NCBI GenBank assembly: GCA_003132145.1
Contig: PKWU01000049.1
Location: 1-44,247, forward strand
Source of the DNA: Granulicella sp.
GTDB lineage: Bacteria; Acidobacteriota; Terriglobia; Terriglobales; Acidobacteriaceae
Length of the DNA stretch: 44,247 nucleotides
Reading direction: 5' to 3'
Part shown: positions 32,607-39,795 of the stretch, piece by piece
Numbering within the stretch: the stretch's first letter is position 1
Layout of the letters: the number at the start of each line of letters is the position of its first letter
Translations under genes and position numbers: made by a program
The notes under the pieces: model-generated
Told to the model about the DNA's origin: nothing
Seen by the model: the letters and a program-made list of their open reading frames with translations, nothing else
Database searches by the model: none

Positions 32607-35551
32607 CACGATCCAGCCCCCAACTCCCGCTGCAGCTCCGCCAGCAGGTTCAGAGCCTCTCGCGGCGTCAACCCATCCAGGTCCACCTCCGCCAGCCGGT
32701 CCACAATCTTCTGCGACAGCGGAGTAAACATCGTCATCTGCAACGCCGGCGCCGCCATCTCTCCCACACCGCGCGCCAGCGCCGCACCCACCTGCTGCGT
32801 CTCCGCCCGCTCATGCAGCTTCAACACCTCCCGCGCCCGCGCAATCACCGCCCCCGGCAGCCCCGCCAGCCGCGCCACTTCGATCCCGTAGCTCTTGCTC
32901 GCCGCACCCACCTCCACCGTATGCAGAAACACGATCCCGCCCGCCGTCTCCTTCGCCGTCACCCGCAGGTTCTTCAGCCGCGCCAGCCGCTCCTCCAGCA
33001 GCGTCAGCTCGTGATAATGCGTCGCAAACAGCGTCCTCGCCCCAATCTTCTCATGCAGATGCTCCACCGTCGCCCATGCCAGCGAAAGTCCATCATAAGT
33101 AGCAGTTCCACGCCCCATCTCATCCAGCAGTACAAGACTCCTCGCCGTCGCCGTGTTCAGGATCGCAGCCGTCTCTGTCATCTCCACCATGAACGTCGAC
33201 CGACCCCGCGCCACGTTGTCGCTGGCCCCGATCCGCGTATAGATCCGGTCCACCAGCCCCAGCCGCATCCTCTCCGCCGGCACAAAGCACCCCGACTGCG
33301 CCATCACCACAAGCAGCGCCGCCTGCCGCAGATACGTGCTCTTCCCCCCCATATTCGGTCCAGTAATCAGCGCAATCGACGCCCCTGCCACACTCGGCTC
33401 CGCCTCCGAATTGGGTGCCCCATCCTTCACAGTCTCATCGTGAAGGGTGGGTTGCCTTTCGCTCGCCGAGCTACCAAACCACCCCTCCAGCGAGATCGAA
33501 TTCGGCACAAACCGTCCTCCGCCGGACTCCTCCATCCGCCGCTCCACCACCGGATGCCGCCCCGCCACAAACTCCAGCACGCCCGACTCCTCAACCTCCG
33601 GCCGCACCCATCCCCGCAGCGCCGCCAGATGTGCAAAACACGCCAGCAAGTCGATCTCCGCCACCCGCCGCGCCGTCTCCCGCATCCGCCCCGCCGCATC
33701 CAGCAACTGCCTCCGCAGCTCCGCGAAGATCCTCCGCTCGATCTCCCCCGACCGCTCCTGCGCAGTTAAAATCTTCGTCTCGTACTCTTTCAGCTCCGGC
33801 GTCGTAAACCGTTCCGCGTTCACCAGCGTCTGCTTCCGCTCGTAGTCATACGGAACAGATCTACTATTTGCCTTAGTCACTTCCAGGTAATACCCAAAGA
33901 CAGAGTTGAACCTAACCTTGAGGCTCCCAATCCCCGTCCGCTGCCTCTCCCGCTCCTCGATCGCCGCCAACGCCTGCCGCCCCGAGCGCCCCAACTCGCG
34001 CAGCTCATCCAGCTCCGCGTCCACCCCTGCGCGAATCACCCCGCCCTCCGCAAAACTCACCGGAGGCTCCTCCACAATCGCCTTCACAATCCGTTCATGC
34101 AAGTCCTCCATCGCATCGAATCCTGTGGAAAACCCTGTGGATCGCACTGTGGATTTTCCTGTGGAAATCTCCGTGGAAGACTGGTCAACCTCAGAACTGG
34201 GTGCCTCATACATGGCGGTCTCATCGCCATGAGTGGGATTCCCCCCGAGTTCTTTCCATCGCTTCGCCTTGAACTTCCCCACCGCCTCCCTCAGCCCCGG
34301 CAGACAGCCCAGCGTCCCCGCCAGAGCCATCACCTCCCGAGGCCCAGCCGAATCCAGCGCAACCCGCCCCAGCAGCCGCTCCATGTCGAGCAGCCCGTTC
34401 ATCGTCCGCCGCACCCCCTCGCGCCCCCGCAGGTCGCCCGCCGCCTCGCCCACCGCCTCCAGCCGCGCCTCAATCTCCCCCAGCTCCGCCGCCGGCCGCA
34501 GCAGTGTCGCCCGCAACAGCCGCTTTCCCATCGGAGTCGCACAGGCGTCCAGCGTATGAAACAGCGTCGTCTGCGCTGATTCGCCCGAAAACAGCGGCTC
34601 CACCAGTTCCAGATTCCGCACGCTCACCGCATCCAGCGTCAGACCTTCGTCGCGCGCATAAAACCGTATTGCATCAATATGTTCCAGCCCACCCTGCATG
34701 GTCTTCTGCAAATAATGAACGAGCGCTCCAGCCGCCACCGCCGCCGTCTCATGCCCGCCCAGCCCCATCCCCTCCAGCGAGAGCACTCCAAGCTGTTTCC
34801 GCAGCAGCGGCACGGCGTACTCCGCCGTAAACACCCAGTCCTCCAGCCCCGTCCTCGTCCGCACCCCCTCGAACGCCGTGGCCTCGCCGTCCTTCCCCAA
34901 CGGCGTAGACTCGGGTGCCCCATCCTTCGCAACCGTATCGCGAAGGGTGGGAAGCAGACCGATCGAAGCCCGCCCCACTCCCAATCCCTCCGCCACCAGC
35001 AGTTCCGCCGGCCTCGCCTGTCCCAACTCGTCGGCCAGCTGCACCCAGGCCGTCGCCCCCGCAAACTCCGTCGCGCGAAACTCCCCCGTCGACAGGTCCA
35101 GCAGCGCCAGCCCAACGCGCGCCTGCGCTCCCGCACCACTCGCCGCCACGCTGGCCAGCCAGTTGCTCTGCTCCGCCCCCAGCCCAGCATCCACCGCCGT
35201 CCCCGGCGTCAGCACCCGGGTCACCTCGCGCCGCACAATCTTCTTGGTCAGCTTGGGATCTTCCATCTGGTCGCACAGCGCCACCCGGTAGCCCTTCCTC
35301 AGCAGCCTCTGGATGTACTGTTCGGCCGCGTGGTACGGCACGCCGCACATCGGCTGCTTCTTCTCGCGGTCGCGCGCCGTCAGGGTCAACTGTAGCTCGC
35401 GCGACGCCACAATCGCGTCCTCGTAGAACAGCTCATAGAAGTCCCCGATGCGGCACATCATCAGGCAGTCGGGGTGCGCCTCTTTGGCGGCAAAGTACTG
35501 CCGCATCACCGGGGTCTGCATCGCTGCACCGTCACTCATCTCTTTTGCCAT
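32606..35551 (-). CDS. mutS: DNA mismatch repair protein MutS
   Basis: 981 residues from the ATG at 35551; later ATGs at residues 5 and 11 are alternatives. It recognises mismatches and recruits MutL. Mismatch-binding domain: RIGDFYELFYEDA with the conserved Phe-x-Glu, then QPMCGVPYHAAEQY. Core and clamp: RFNSVFGYYLEVTKANS and RFTTPELKEYE. ATPase: Walker A GPNMGGKSTYLRQ near residue 730, STFMVEMTETAAIL, LVLLDEMGRGTATYDG and FATHYHELTLLE. The protein is about 100 residues longer than usual. The excess is explained by three in-frame type A hairpins (about residues 199-213, 437-451 and 699-713) and a 5-unit STxx repeat (about 457-476). First gene of the operon with anmK. Confidence 0.97.
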   Translation of the reverse strand: MAKEMSDGAAMQTPVMRQYFAAKEAHPDCLMMCRIGDFYELFYEDAIVASRELQLTLTARDREKKQPMCGVPYHAAEQYIQRLLRKGYRVALCDQMEDPKLTKKIVRREVTRVLTPGTAVDAGLGAEQSNWLASVAASGAGAQARVGLALLDLSTGEFRATEFAGATAWVQLADELGQARPAELLVAEGLGVGRASIGLLPTLRDTVAKDGAPESTPLGKDGEATAFEGVRTRTGLEDWVFTAEYAVPLLRKQLGVLSLEGMGLGGHETAAVAAGALVHYLQKTMQGGLEHIDAIRFYARDEGLTLDAVSVRNLELVEPLFSGESAQTTLFHTLDACATPMGKRLLRATLLRPAAELGEIEARLEAVGEAAGDLRGREGVRRTMNGLLDMERLLGRVALDSAGPREVMALAGTLGCLPGLREAVGKFKAKRWKELGGNPTHGDETAMYEAPSSEVDQSSTEISTGKSTVRSTGFSTGFDAMEDLHERIVKAIVEEPPVSFAEGGVIRAGVDAELDELRELGRSGRQALAAIEERERQRTGIGSLKVRFNSVFGYYLEVTKANSRSVPYDYERKQTLVNAERFTTPELKEYETKILTAQERSGEIERRIFAELRRQLLDAAGRMRETARRVAEIDLLACFAHLAALRGWVRPEVEESGVLEFVAGRHPVVERRMEESGGGRFVPNSISLEGWFGSSASERQPTLHDETVKDGAPNSEAEPSVAGASIALITGPNMGGKSTYLRQAALLVVMAQSGCFVPAERMRLGLVDRIYTRIGASDNVARGRSTFMVEMTETAAILNTATARSLVLLDEMGRGTATYDGLSLAWATVEHLHEKIGARTLFATHYHELTLLEERLARLKNLRVTAKETAGGIVFLHTVEVGAASKSYGIEVARLAGLPGAVIARAREVLKLHERAETQQVGAALARGVGEMAAPALQMTMFTPLSQKIVDRLAEVDLDGLTPREALNLLAELQRELGAGS
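33413..33453 (+). repeat. Type A hairpin element inside mutS (third in reading order)
   Basis: GGGTGCCCCATCCTTCAC, loop AGTCTCATC, GTGAAGGGTGGG. Coding strand peptide NPTLHDETVKDGAPNS-type (QPTLHDETVKDGAPNSE), placed about 17 residues before the Walker A motif. Confidence 0.9.
34122..34181 (+). repeat. 12-base tandem repeat in mutS encoding five STxx units
   Basis: CCTGTGGAAAAC, CCTGTGGATCGC, ACTGTGGATTTT, CCTGTGGAAATC and TCCGTGGAAGAC. On the coding strand this gives STEI, STGK, STVR, STGF and STGF. It starts 17 bases from the second in-gene type A hairpin. Confidence 0.85.
34199..34239 (+). repeat. Type A hairpin element inside mutS (second in reading order)
   Basis: GGGTGCCTCATACATGGCG, loop GTCTCAT, CGCCATGAGTGGGAT. 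Inner stem CATGGCG/CGCCATG. Coding strand peptide NPTHGDETAMYEAPSS. Confidence 0.9.
34913..34953 (+). repeat. Type A hairpin element inside mutS (first in reading order)
   Basis: GGGTGCCCCATCCTTCGC, loop AACCGTAT, then CGCGAAGGGTGGGAA. Stem CTTCGC/GCGAAG extends outwards through CCCATC/GGTGGG. Coding strand peptide LPTLRDTVAKDGAPES. Confidence 0.9.
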
Positions 35552-35660
35552 AGCCGAAACGCCAGAATACCGCACTCACCCCCGCGCCCGTCGCTCGTCT
35601 TGCCCCCGCATCCAAACTTCGCCTCGCTCGGACGCCCCGCGCACACGCCATCCCACCTCT

Positions 35661-35676
35661 TGTGACTAGCGTCACA
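35661..35676. promoter_or_regulatory. Crp/Fnr-family binding site candidate TGTGA-N6-TCACA
   Basis: TGTGACTAGCGTCACA is a perfect match to the TGTGA-N6-TCACA core of Crp-type regulators and lies between divergent mutS and the hemX-like gene. It is 110 bases upstream of mutS and 125 bases upstream of the other start, so either could be the target. Confidence 0.5.
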
Positions 35677-35727
35677 TCATCCGTTCCCCCTTTGTCTGAC
35701 TCTGGTAGGAGCGGTTCGTCGCGCAGG

Positions 35728-35783
35728 ACCTCGTACCTCGTACCTCGAACCTCGCTTCTCGTCTCTCGCACCTCGCACCTCGT
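35728..35783 (+). repeat. Heptanucleotide array (ACCTCGT), eight units
   Basis: ACCTCGT, ACCTCGT, ACCTCGA, ACCTCGC, TTCTCGT, CTCTCGC, ACCTCGC, ACCTCGT without interruption. It ends 17 bases before the ATG of the hemX-like gene, and so occupies its 5' leader or promoter. Confidence 0.85.
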
Positions 35784-35800
35784 ATACTGCAATCTGGCTC

Positions 35801-36637
35801 ATGACCCTCCTCTGGCTACAAGTCGCGGCGGTTCTTTACGCGGCGGGCAGTGTCGCTGTGTTTCCCGCCGTGCTCTATAAGAACGAGCGCTGGCGAAGCA
35901 TCTGCGTGCATCTGGCCGGCATGGGATTTTTCTTCCACTTCGTTTCCGTGGTCGAAATGCTCGTCATGGCCCATCGCTGGATGCCGGTGGGCATACGCGA
36001 AACCGAGTCGCTGCTGGCTCTTCTCCTGGCTGGCCTCTTCTTCCTCGCATGGTGGCTCTACGGCGCCATCTCCCTTGGAATCTTTGCCTTGCCGGTTACG
36101 TTTTTCCTGGTCTTTGTGCCCTCGCTGGGCCTCACGCGATACACCTTCCCGTCGCAGGGCGCGCGTTCCGATTGGCTCATTGCCCACATTGCCGCATTGC
36201 TGGCCGCCTCTGCCGCGCTCTGTTTCAGCCTGCTCGCGTCCATCCTCTACCTCGCGCAGGAGCGCCGCATCAAGCGAAAGATGAAGGCCGGCGAAGACTC
36301 CTGGTGGGCGCCGCTCGATTGGCTGCCTCCGCTGGACACCATCGATCGCATCGCCCACGCCACACTGCTCTTCGGCTTTCCCTGCATGACGATTGGCCTC
36401 GTCATCGGCGCTGTGCTGGTGCAGGAGACGCCCCTCGGTGCCGCATACTTTCTCGATCCGAAAGTGATTGCCTCCTTTGCCATGTGGTGCGTCTATGTCC
36501 TGCTCCTTTATCTCAGGCACCGCACTGGGTTGCGCGGGCGCAAGGCAGCCTATCTCTCCGGGGCCGTCCTGGTCGCAATGCTCGTCGTGTGGATTGCAAA
36601 CCTCGTCAGCCACGTACACAGGTTCTCCACGCCATGA
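35801..36637 (+). CDS. Cytochrome c assembly (CcsA/HemX-like) membrane protein
   Basis: 278 residues with about eight transmembrane helices, for example LLWLQVAAVLYAAGSVAVF, LLALLLAGLFFLAWWLYG, GIFALPVTFFLVFVPSLG and a final VLVAMLVVWIANLVSHV. Charged conserved features include HFVSVVEM and ERRIKRKM. The CcsA/HemX family (PF01578) handles haem for cytochrome c maturation or regulates HemA level. Lying directly upstream of hemA with an ATGA overlap favours the HemX type. The WWD motif of true CcsA proteins is not evident. No SD precedes the ATG at 35801, and the leader consists of a heptamer array. Confidence 0.87.
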   Translation: MTLLWLQVAAVLYAAGSVAVFPAVLYKNERWRSICVHLAGMGFFFHFVSVVEMLVMAHRWMPVGIRETESLLALLLAGLFFLAWWLYGAISLGIFALPVTFFLVFVPSLGLTRYTFPSQGARSDWLIAHIAALLAASAALCFSLLASILYLAQERRIKRKMKAGEDSWWAPLDWLPPLDTIDRIAHATLLFGFPCMTIGLVIGAVLVQETPLGAAYFLDPKVIASFAMWCVYVLLLYLRHRTGLRGRKAAYLSGAVLVAMLVVWIANLVSHVHRFSTP

Positions 36638-38046
36638 ACCAATCGAACCAGCGCCAAACCTCCCCGCGCCTCGCCATCGTGTCCCCGGCCTCCGAATCCG
36701 AAGCCGCACCCGCGCGCGCGTCGGATCAGCGCGCGTCGGACCAGCGCGCCAACGAGGGTTCGCTGGTCCTGCTCGGCGTCAATCACACCACCGCGCCCAT
36801 CGAGGTGCGCGAGCGTCTCGCCATTCCCCTGGCCCGCCTCGCCGACGCCACGCGCACCCTCGCCCATCAGCCAGGAATCCGCGAAGCTCTCATCCTCTCC
36901 ACCTGCAACCGCGTCGAGTTCATCACCATTCAGGACCACCCCCGCGACAGCAATCCCCCAGACCTCCTCCGCTTCCTGCACGAGTACTTCGCCGTCTCCG
37001 CCGCCACCCTCGAGCCGCATCTCTACGAGTTCCGCGAGCGCGAGGCCGTACGCCATCTCTTCCGCGTCGCCAGTTCGCTCGATTCCATGGTCGTCGGCGA
37101 ACCGCAGATCCTCGGCCAGGTCAAGGAGTCCTACTCCATCGCGCGCCAGGCCGGTGCCATCTCCTCCGCGCTCGAGCCGCTCCTCCAGCGCGCCTTCGCG
37201 GTCGCCAAGCGTGTCCGCACAGAGACCCAGATCGGCAGCTCATCGGTCTCCATCGCCTCGGTCGCCGTCGATCTCGCCCGCAAGATCTTCGGCAGTCTGC
37301 ACGGCAAGACCGTCCTCATCGTCGGCGCGGGCAAGATGGCCGATCTGGCCGCGCGCCACCTCATCCAGCAGGGCGCAACTTCCATCCTCGTCTCCAACCG
37401 CACCCACGAGCGCGCCGCGCAACTCGCCGGCCAGATCGCCGACCAGATCTCCATGCAGCTCGCCAACGGGCCGATTGCCATCCATGGCGGCGGCCTCGCC
37501 TGCACCGCTGAGGTCATTCCCTTCGACCAGCTCCACGCCCAGGCCGCCCGCGCAGACATCGTCATCACCTCCACCGGCTCCGCGCAGCCTATCTTCGACC
37601 GCTCCCACGGCCAGCGTTTCCTGGAGCTCCGCCGCAACCGCCCCATGTTCTTCATCGACATCGCCGTCCCCCGCGACGTCGATCCCCTCATGAACCACGT
37701 CGAAGGCTGCTTCGTCTACGACATCGACGATCTGCAGCAGGTCGCCGCCGCCCACCTCGCCAATCGCAGCCGAGAGTCCGCCGCCGCCGAAAACATCGTC
37801 AGCCGCGAGGTCGAGCTCTACCAGCAGCGCCTGCAATCGCGCGACGCCGTCCCCGCCATCGTCGCCCTGCAGCACTCCGCCGAAGCCATCCGCCAATCCG
37901 AACTCGAGCGCACCAGTGCCCGCCTCGCCGCCACCGCCGAGCCCCTCACCCCCGCCCAGCAATCCGCCGTCGACGCCCTCACCCGCTCCCTCACCGCCAA
38001 GCTCCTCCACCCCCAGCTCACCGCCCTGCGCAAAAAAACCGAGTAG
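36634..38046 (+). CDS. hemA: Glutamyl-tRNA reductase
   Basis: 470 residues. It reduces glutamyl-tRNA(Glu) to glutamate-1-semialdehyde with NADPH, the first committed step of haem synthesis by the C5 route. A disordered N-terminus contains a short duplication (SDQRA twice, about residues 29-38). The catalytic domain has LLGVNHTTAPIEVRERLA and the active-site Cys91 in STCNRVEF. VGEPQILGQVKESYSIA, NADPH site VLIVGAGKMADLAARHL near 228-244, IDIAVPRDVDP and YDIDDLQQVA follow. The C-terminal dimerisation helix ends in LRKKTE. The ATG overlaps the stop of the HemX-like gene, so translation is coupled. Confidence 0.97.
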   Translation: MNQSNQRQTSPRLAIVSPASESEAAPARASDQRASDQRANEGSLVLLGVNHTTAPIEVRERLAIPLARLADATRTLAHQPGIREALILSTCNRVEFITIQDHPRDSNPPDLLRFLHEYFAVSAATLEPHLYEFREREAVRHLFRVASSLDSMVVGEPQILGQVKESYSIARQAGAISSALEPLLQRAFAVAKRVRTETQIGSSSVSIASVAVDLARKIFGSLHGKTVLIVGAGKMADLAARHLIQQGATSILVSNRTHERAAQLAGQIADQISMQLANGPIAIHGGGLACTAEVIPFDQLHAQAARADIVITSTGSAQPIFDRSHGQRFLELRRNRPMFFIDIAVPRDVDPLMNHVEGCFVYDIDDLQQVAAAHLANRSRESAAAENIVSREVELYQQRLQSRDAVPAIVALQHSAEAIRQSELERTSARLAATAEPLTPAQQSAVDALTRSLTAKLLHPQLTALRKKTE

Positions 38047-38074
38047 GCCCTACATTAGTTTGTATGGGACTCGC

Positions 38075-38099
38075 TGCAAAGTTCGCTTGCAACTTTGCA
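38075..38099 (+). terminator. 9-bp hairpin after hemA
   Basis: TGCAAAGTT (38075-38083) pairs with AACTTTGCA (38091-38099), loop CGCTTGC, 29 bases after the hemA stop. No U-tract follows. It could equally belong to the next gene's leader. Confidence 0.4.
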
Positions 38100-38145
38100 C
38101 GGAATTGCGAACCTGCGAAGATCAGATGGGGAGTATGCAGCAGCC

Positions 38146-39030
38146 ATGAAAAGACTATTGTTCAGCGAGAGAATGGGGCAACAACTACCACGTGTCAAGG
38201 AATCCCTTGATCGGACTATCCAAGCAGCTCTGTTCCAGATTGTTCAAAGTCGTATGGATGATAACTCATTTGGATTGAGCTTCCCAAGTCAATGCGAAGA
38301 CGGCCATGGAAACGCGGGAGCCGATGATGAGGCTGTAAGGCTGAATATGGCCGGGTATAGGTTGATCGTCCCAGCCAGCGCAAGAACTCTTGATTCAGAA
38401 GAAATCACGGATACGCAAGTGTTCGATCTCATTGAGTACACGTACGAGCACGTTGCGAAGCCTCTGCCTGGGAATTTTCATTCTTTCTTCGGCCACTACC
38501 ACACTGGCTACGATCAGGCCACAGGTCGCAAGGATTTCGCGGACGAGGTAAACCGCCTTTTCGAACGTAACGGAATAGCTTACGAACTAAGAGAAGGTCA
38601 GGTTGAGAGACTCGCCCCTTCAGTACTTCAGGAAGTTCTAGTTCATCCTGCTTTCAATACCCGTGACACCACACTTGACGAGATCTTAGGCACAGCCCGA
38701 GAGAAATTTCTCAACCGCGACCTAAAGGTGCGTCGAGAAGCACTGGAAAAACTATGGGATGCTTGGGAGCGGCTCAAGAGTCTTTCCGACACAAATGATA
38801 AAAAAAGAAGTGTTCAGATTTTGCTTGATCGAGCAGCAGCCGAGCCGAATTTTCGAGCGAGGTTAGAGGGCGAGGCGAAGCAGCTTACAGAAATAGGCAA
38901 CAGCTTTTTCATCCGTCACACAGAGGTTACGAAGCCCCATATTGTGGAATCGCGCCAAGTTGATTATCTCTTTCATAGGTTGTTCGCCCTAATTCGACTC
39001 CTTCTTCAAGCCCAAGGGATTGATATGTAA
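38146..39030 (+). CDS. Probable acquired gene; possible AbiJ-like abortive infection protein
   Basis: 294 residues from the ATG at 38146 (GGGAG about 12 bases upstream). The base composition is clearly more AT-rich and the codons (AGA, ATA, TTA-rich) differ from all neighbours, which indicates transfer. The start MKRLLFSERMGQQLPRVKES recalls the LFSERxG opening of AbiJ N-terminal domain 4 proteins. The C-terminus (LTEIGNSFFIRHTEVTKPHI, then DYLFHRLFALIRLLL) recalls the IRH...VDYLFxRMF tail of related small defence-associated unknowns. The middle is acidic and helical with no visible catalytic motif. The family guess comes from memory of motifs and is unverified. It stands alone between hemA and a converging gene. 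Confidence 0.7.
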   Translation: MKRLLFSERMGQQLPRVKESLDRTIQAALFQIVQSRMDDNSFGLSFPSQCEDGHGNAGADDEAVRLNMAGYRLIVPASARTLDSEEITDTQVFDLIEYTYEHVAKPLPGNFHSFFGHYHTGYDQATGRKDFADEVNRLFERNGIAYELREGQVERLAPSVLQEVLVHPAFNTRDTTLDEILGTAREKFLNRDLKVRREALEKLWDAWERLKSLSDTNDKKRSVQILLDRAAAEPNFRARLEGEAKQLTEIGNSFFIRHTEVTKPHIVESRQVDYLFHRLFALIRLLLQAQGIDM

Positions 39031-39044
39031 TCGACTGGTTTGCC

Positions 39045-39089
39045 GGGTGCCCCATCTTCGCCGCAGCTTTATCGCGGCTAAGGTGGGGG
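39045..39089 (+). repeat. Type A hairpin element after the acquired gene
   Basis: GGGTGCCCCATCTTCGCCGC, loop AGCTTTATC, GCGGCTAAGGTGGG. Inner stem GCCGC/GCGGC with CTT/AAG. It is located between convergent genes, 15 bases after the stop at 39030. Confidence 0.8.
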
Positions 39090-39135
39090 TTGGGGTATCG
39101 AGCGCAGGTCGACCGCTCTCTTCCGAACCCACCCA

Positions 39136-39795
39136 TCAACCCAGGTTCTTCACCAGCTTCGGCGCGTCCCCATCCACCTCCACGCGAACCTCGCCGCCCA
39201 GCGCGCGCAGAAACCCGCTCACCGCATCAATCGCCGCCTGCGCCGCACCCGCCGGATGCACCAGCCGCACCGTCTTCGCGCCTTCAAACCCAGATCCACC
39301 GCGCACCGCGAAGCATCGCTCGCCGCGATAGGTACAAGAAGCCAGATCGGTAATGCTCTGCGCCTCGCTCGGAGTCAGCAGGATCGTCCGCGGCGGAGCC
39401 ATGCGGTCGAGCAAACAAAAAATCTCCAGCTTCGACTCCAGCTCATCGGGAACAAAGTCCACCGCAAGGTCCGCCTCCCGCACCGCGTCCTCGATCGTCG
39501 CCGCAACCGCAAGCCGTCCGCGCGCCCCCGCGTTTACACCAGCAAGATCGGCGTACTCCTCCTGAGCCCGACGCAGGTTTGCCGGCATCACGTCCTCCAG
39601 CACCACGTCGAAGCCCGCCGCCGCCGAGGCCAGCGCGAAGCTCCGCCCCACGCGTCCCGCTCCGATCACCGCCACCGTGCGGATCGCACCGCCCCCGCCG
39701 CAATCCGCCGCTGGGTCCGCGCTCACTTCTTCGCCGGGTGCCCCATTCATCGCGGTCTTATCGCGATGAGTGGGATTTTGGGCACACCCCTTCAC
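39136..39795 (-). CDS. 3-hydroxyacyl-CoA dehydrogenase NAD-binding domain protein (no C-terminal domain)
   Basis: 219 residues. GTG start at 39795 overlaps the upstream stop (GTGA), with AAGG six bases before it. The Rossmann motif VAVIGAGRVGRSFALASAAA starts near residue 42, followed by FDVVLEDVMPANLRRA, ADLAVDFVPDELESKLEIFC, and TILLTPSEAQSITDLA in place of the usual NTSS. The C-terminal 3HCDH domain is absent, so full beta-oxidation activity is unlikely. The N-terminal 20 residues (QNPTHRDKTAMNGAPGEE) are encoded by a type A hairpin. If translation began at ATG 39750 the protein would start inside the element. Function unknown beyond a nucleotide-binding fold. Confidence 0.8.
   Translation of the reverse strand: MKGCAQNPTHRDKTAMNGAPGEEVSADPAADCGGGGAIRTVAVIGAGRVGRSFALASAAAGFDVVLEDVMPANLRRAQEEYADLAGVNAGARGRLAVAATIEDAVREADLAVDFVPDELESKLEIFCLLDRMAPPRTILLTPSEAQSITDLASCTYRGERCFAVRGGSGFEGAKTVRLVHPAGAAQAAIDAVSGFLRALGGEVRVEVDGDAPKLVKNLG
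39736..39776 (+). repeat. Type A hairpin element at the 5' end of the dehydrogenase-like gene
   Basis: 41 bases: GGGTGCCCCATTCATCGCG, loop GTCTTAT, CGCGATGAGTGGGAT. Stem TCATCGCG/CGCGATGA. Coding strand peptide NPTHRDKTAMNGAPG. Confidence 0.9.

Noticed and set aside
34122..34181. DnaA-box cluster or replication origin because of the TGTGGA repeats
   Set aside because: The units are CTGTGGA without the TTATCCACA consensus, lie within mutS coding sequence and translate as a regular STxx repeat.
35728..35783. CRISPR array
   Set aside because: Units of seven bases without spacers are a tandem microsatellite. No CRISPR repeat-spacer pattern or cas gene is in the window.
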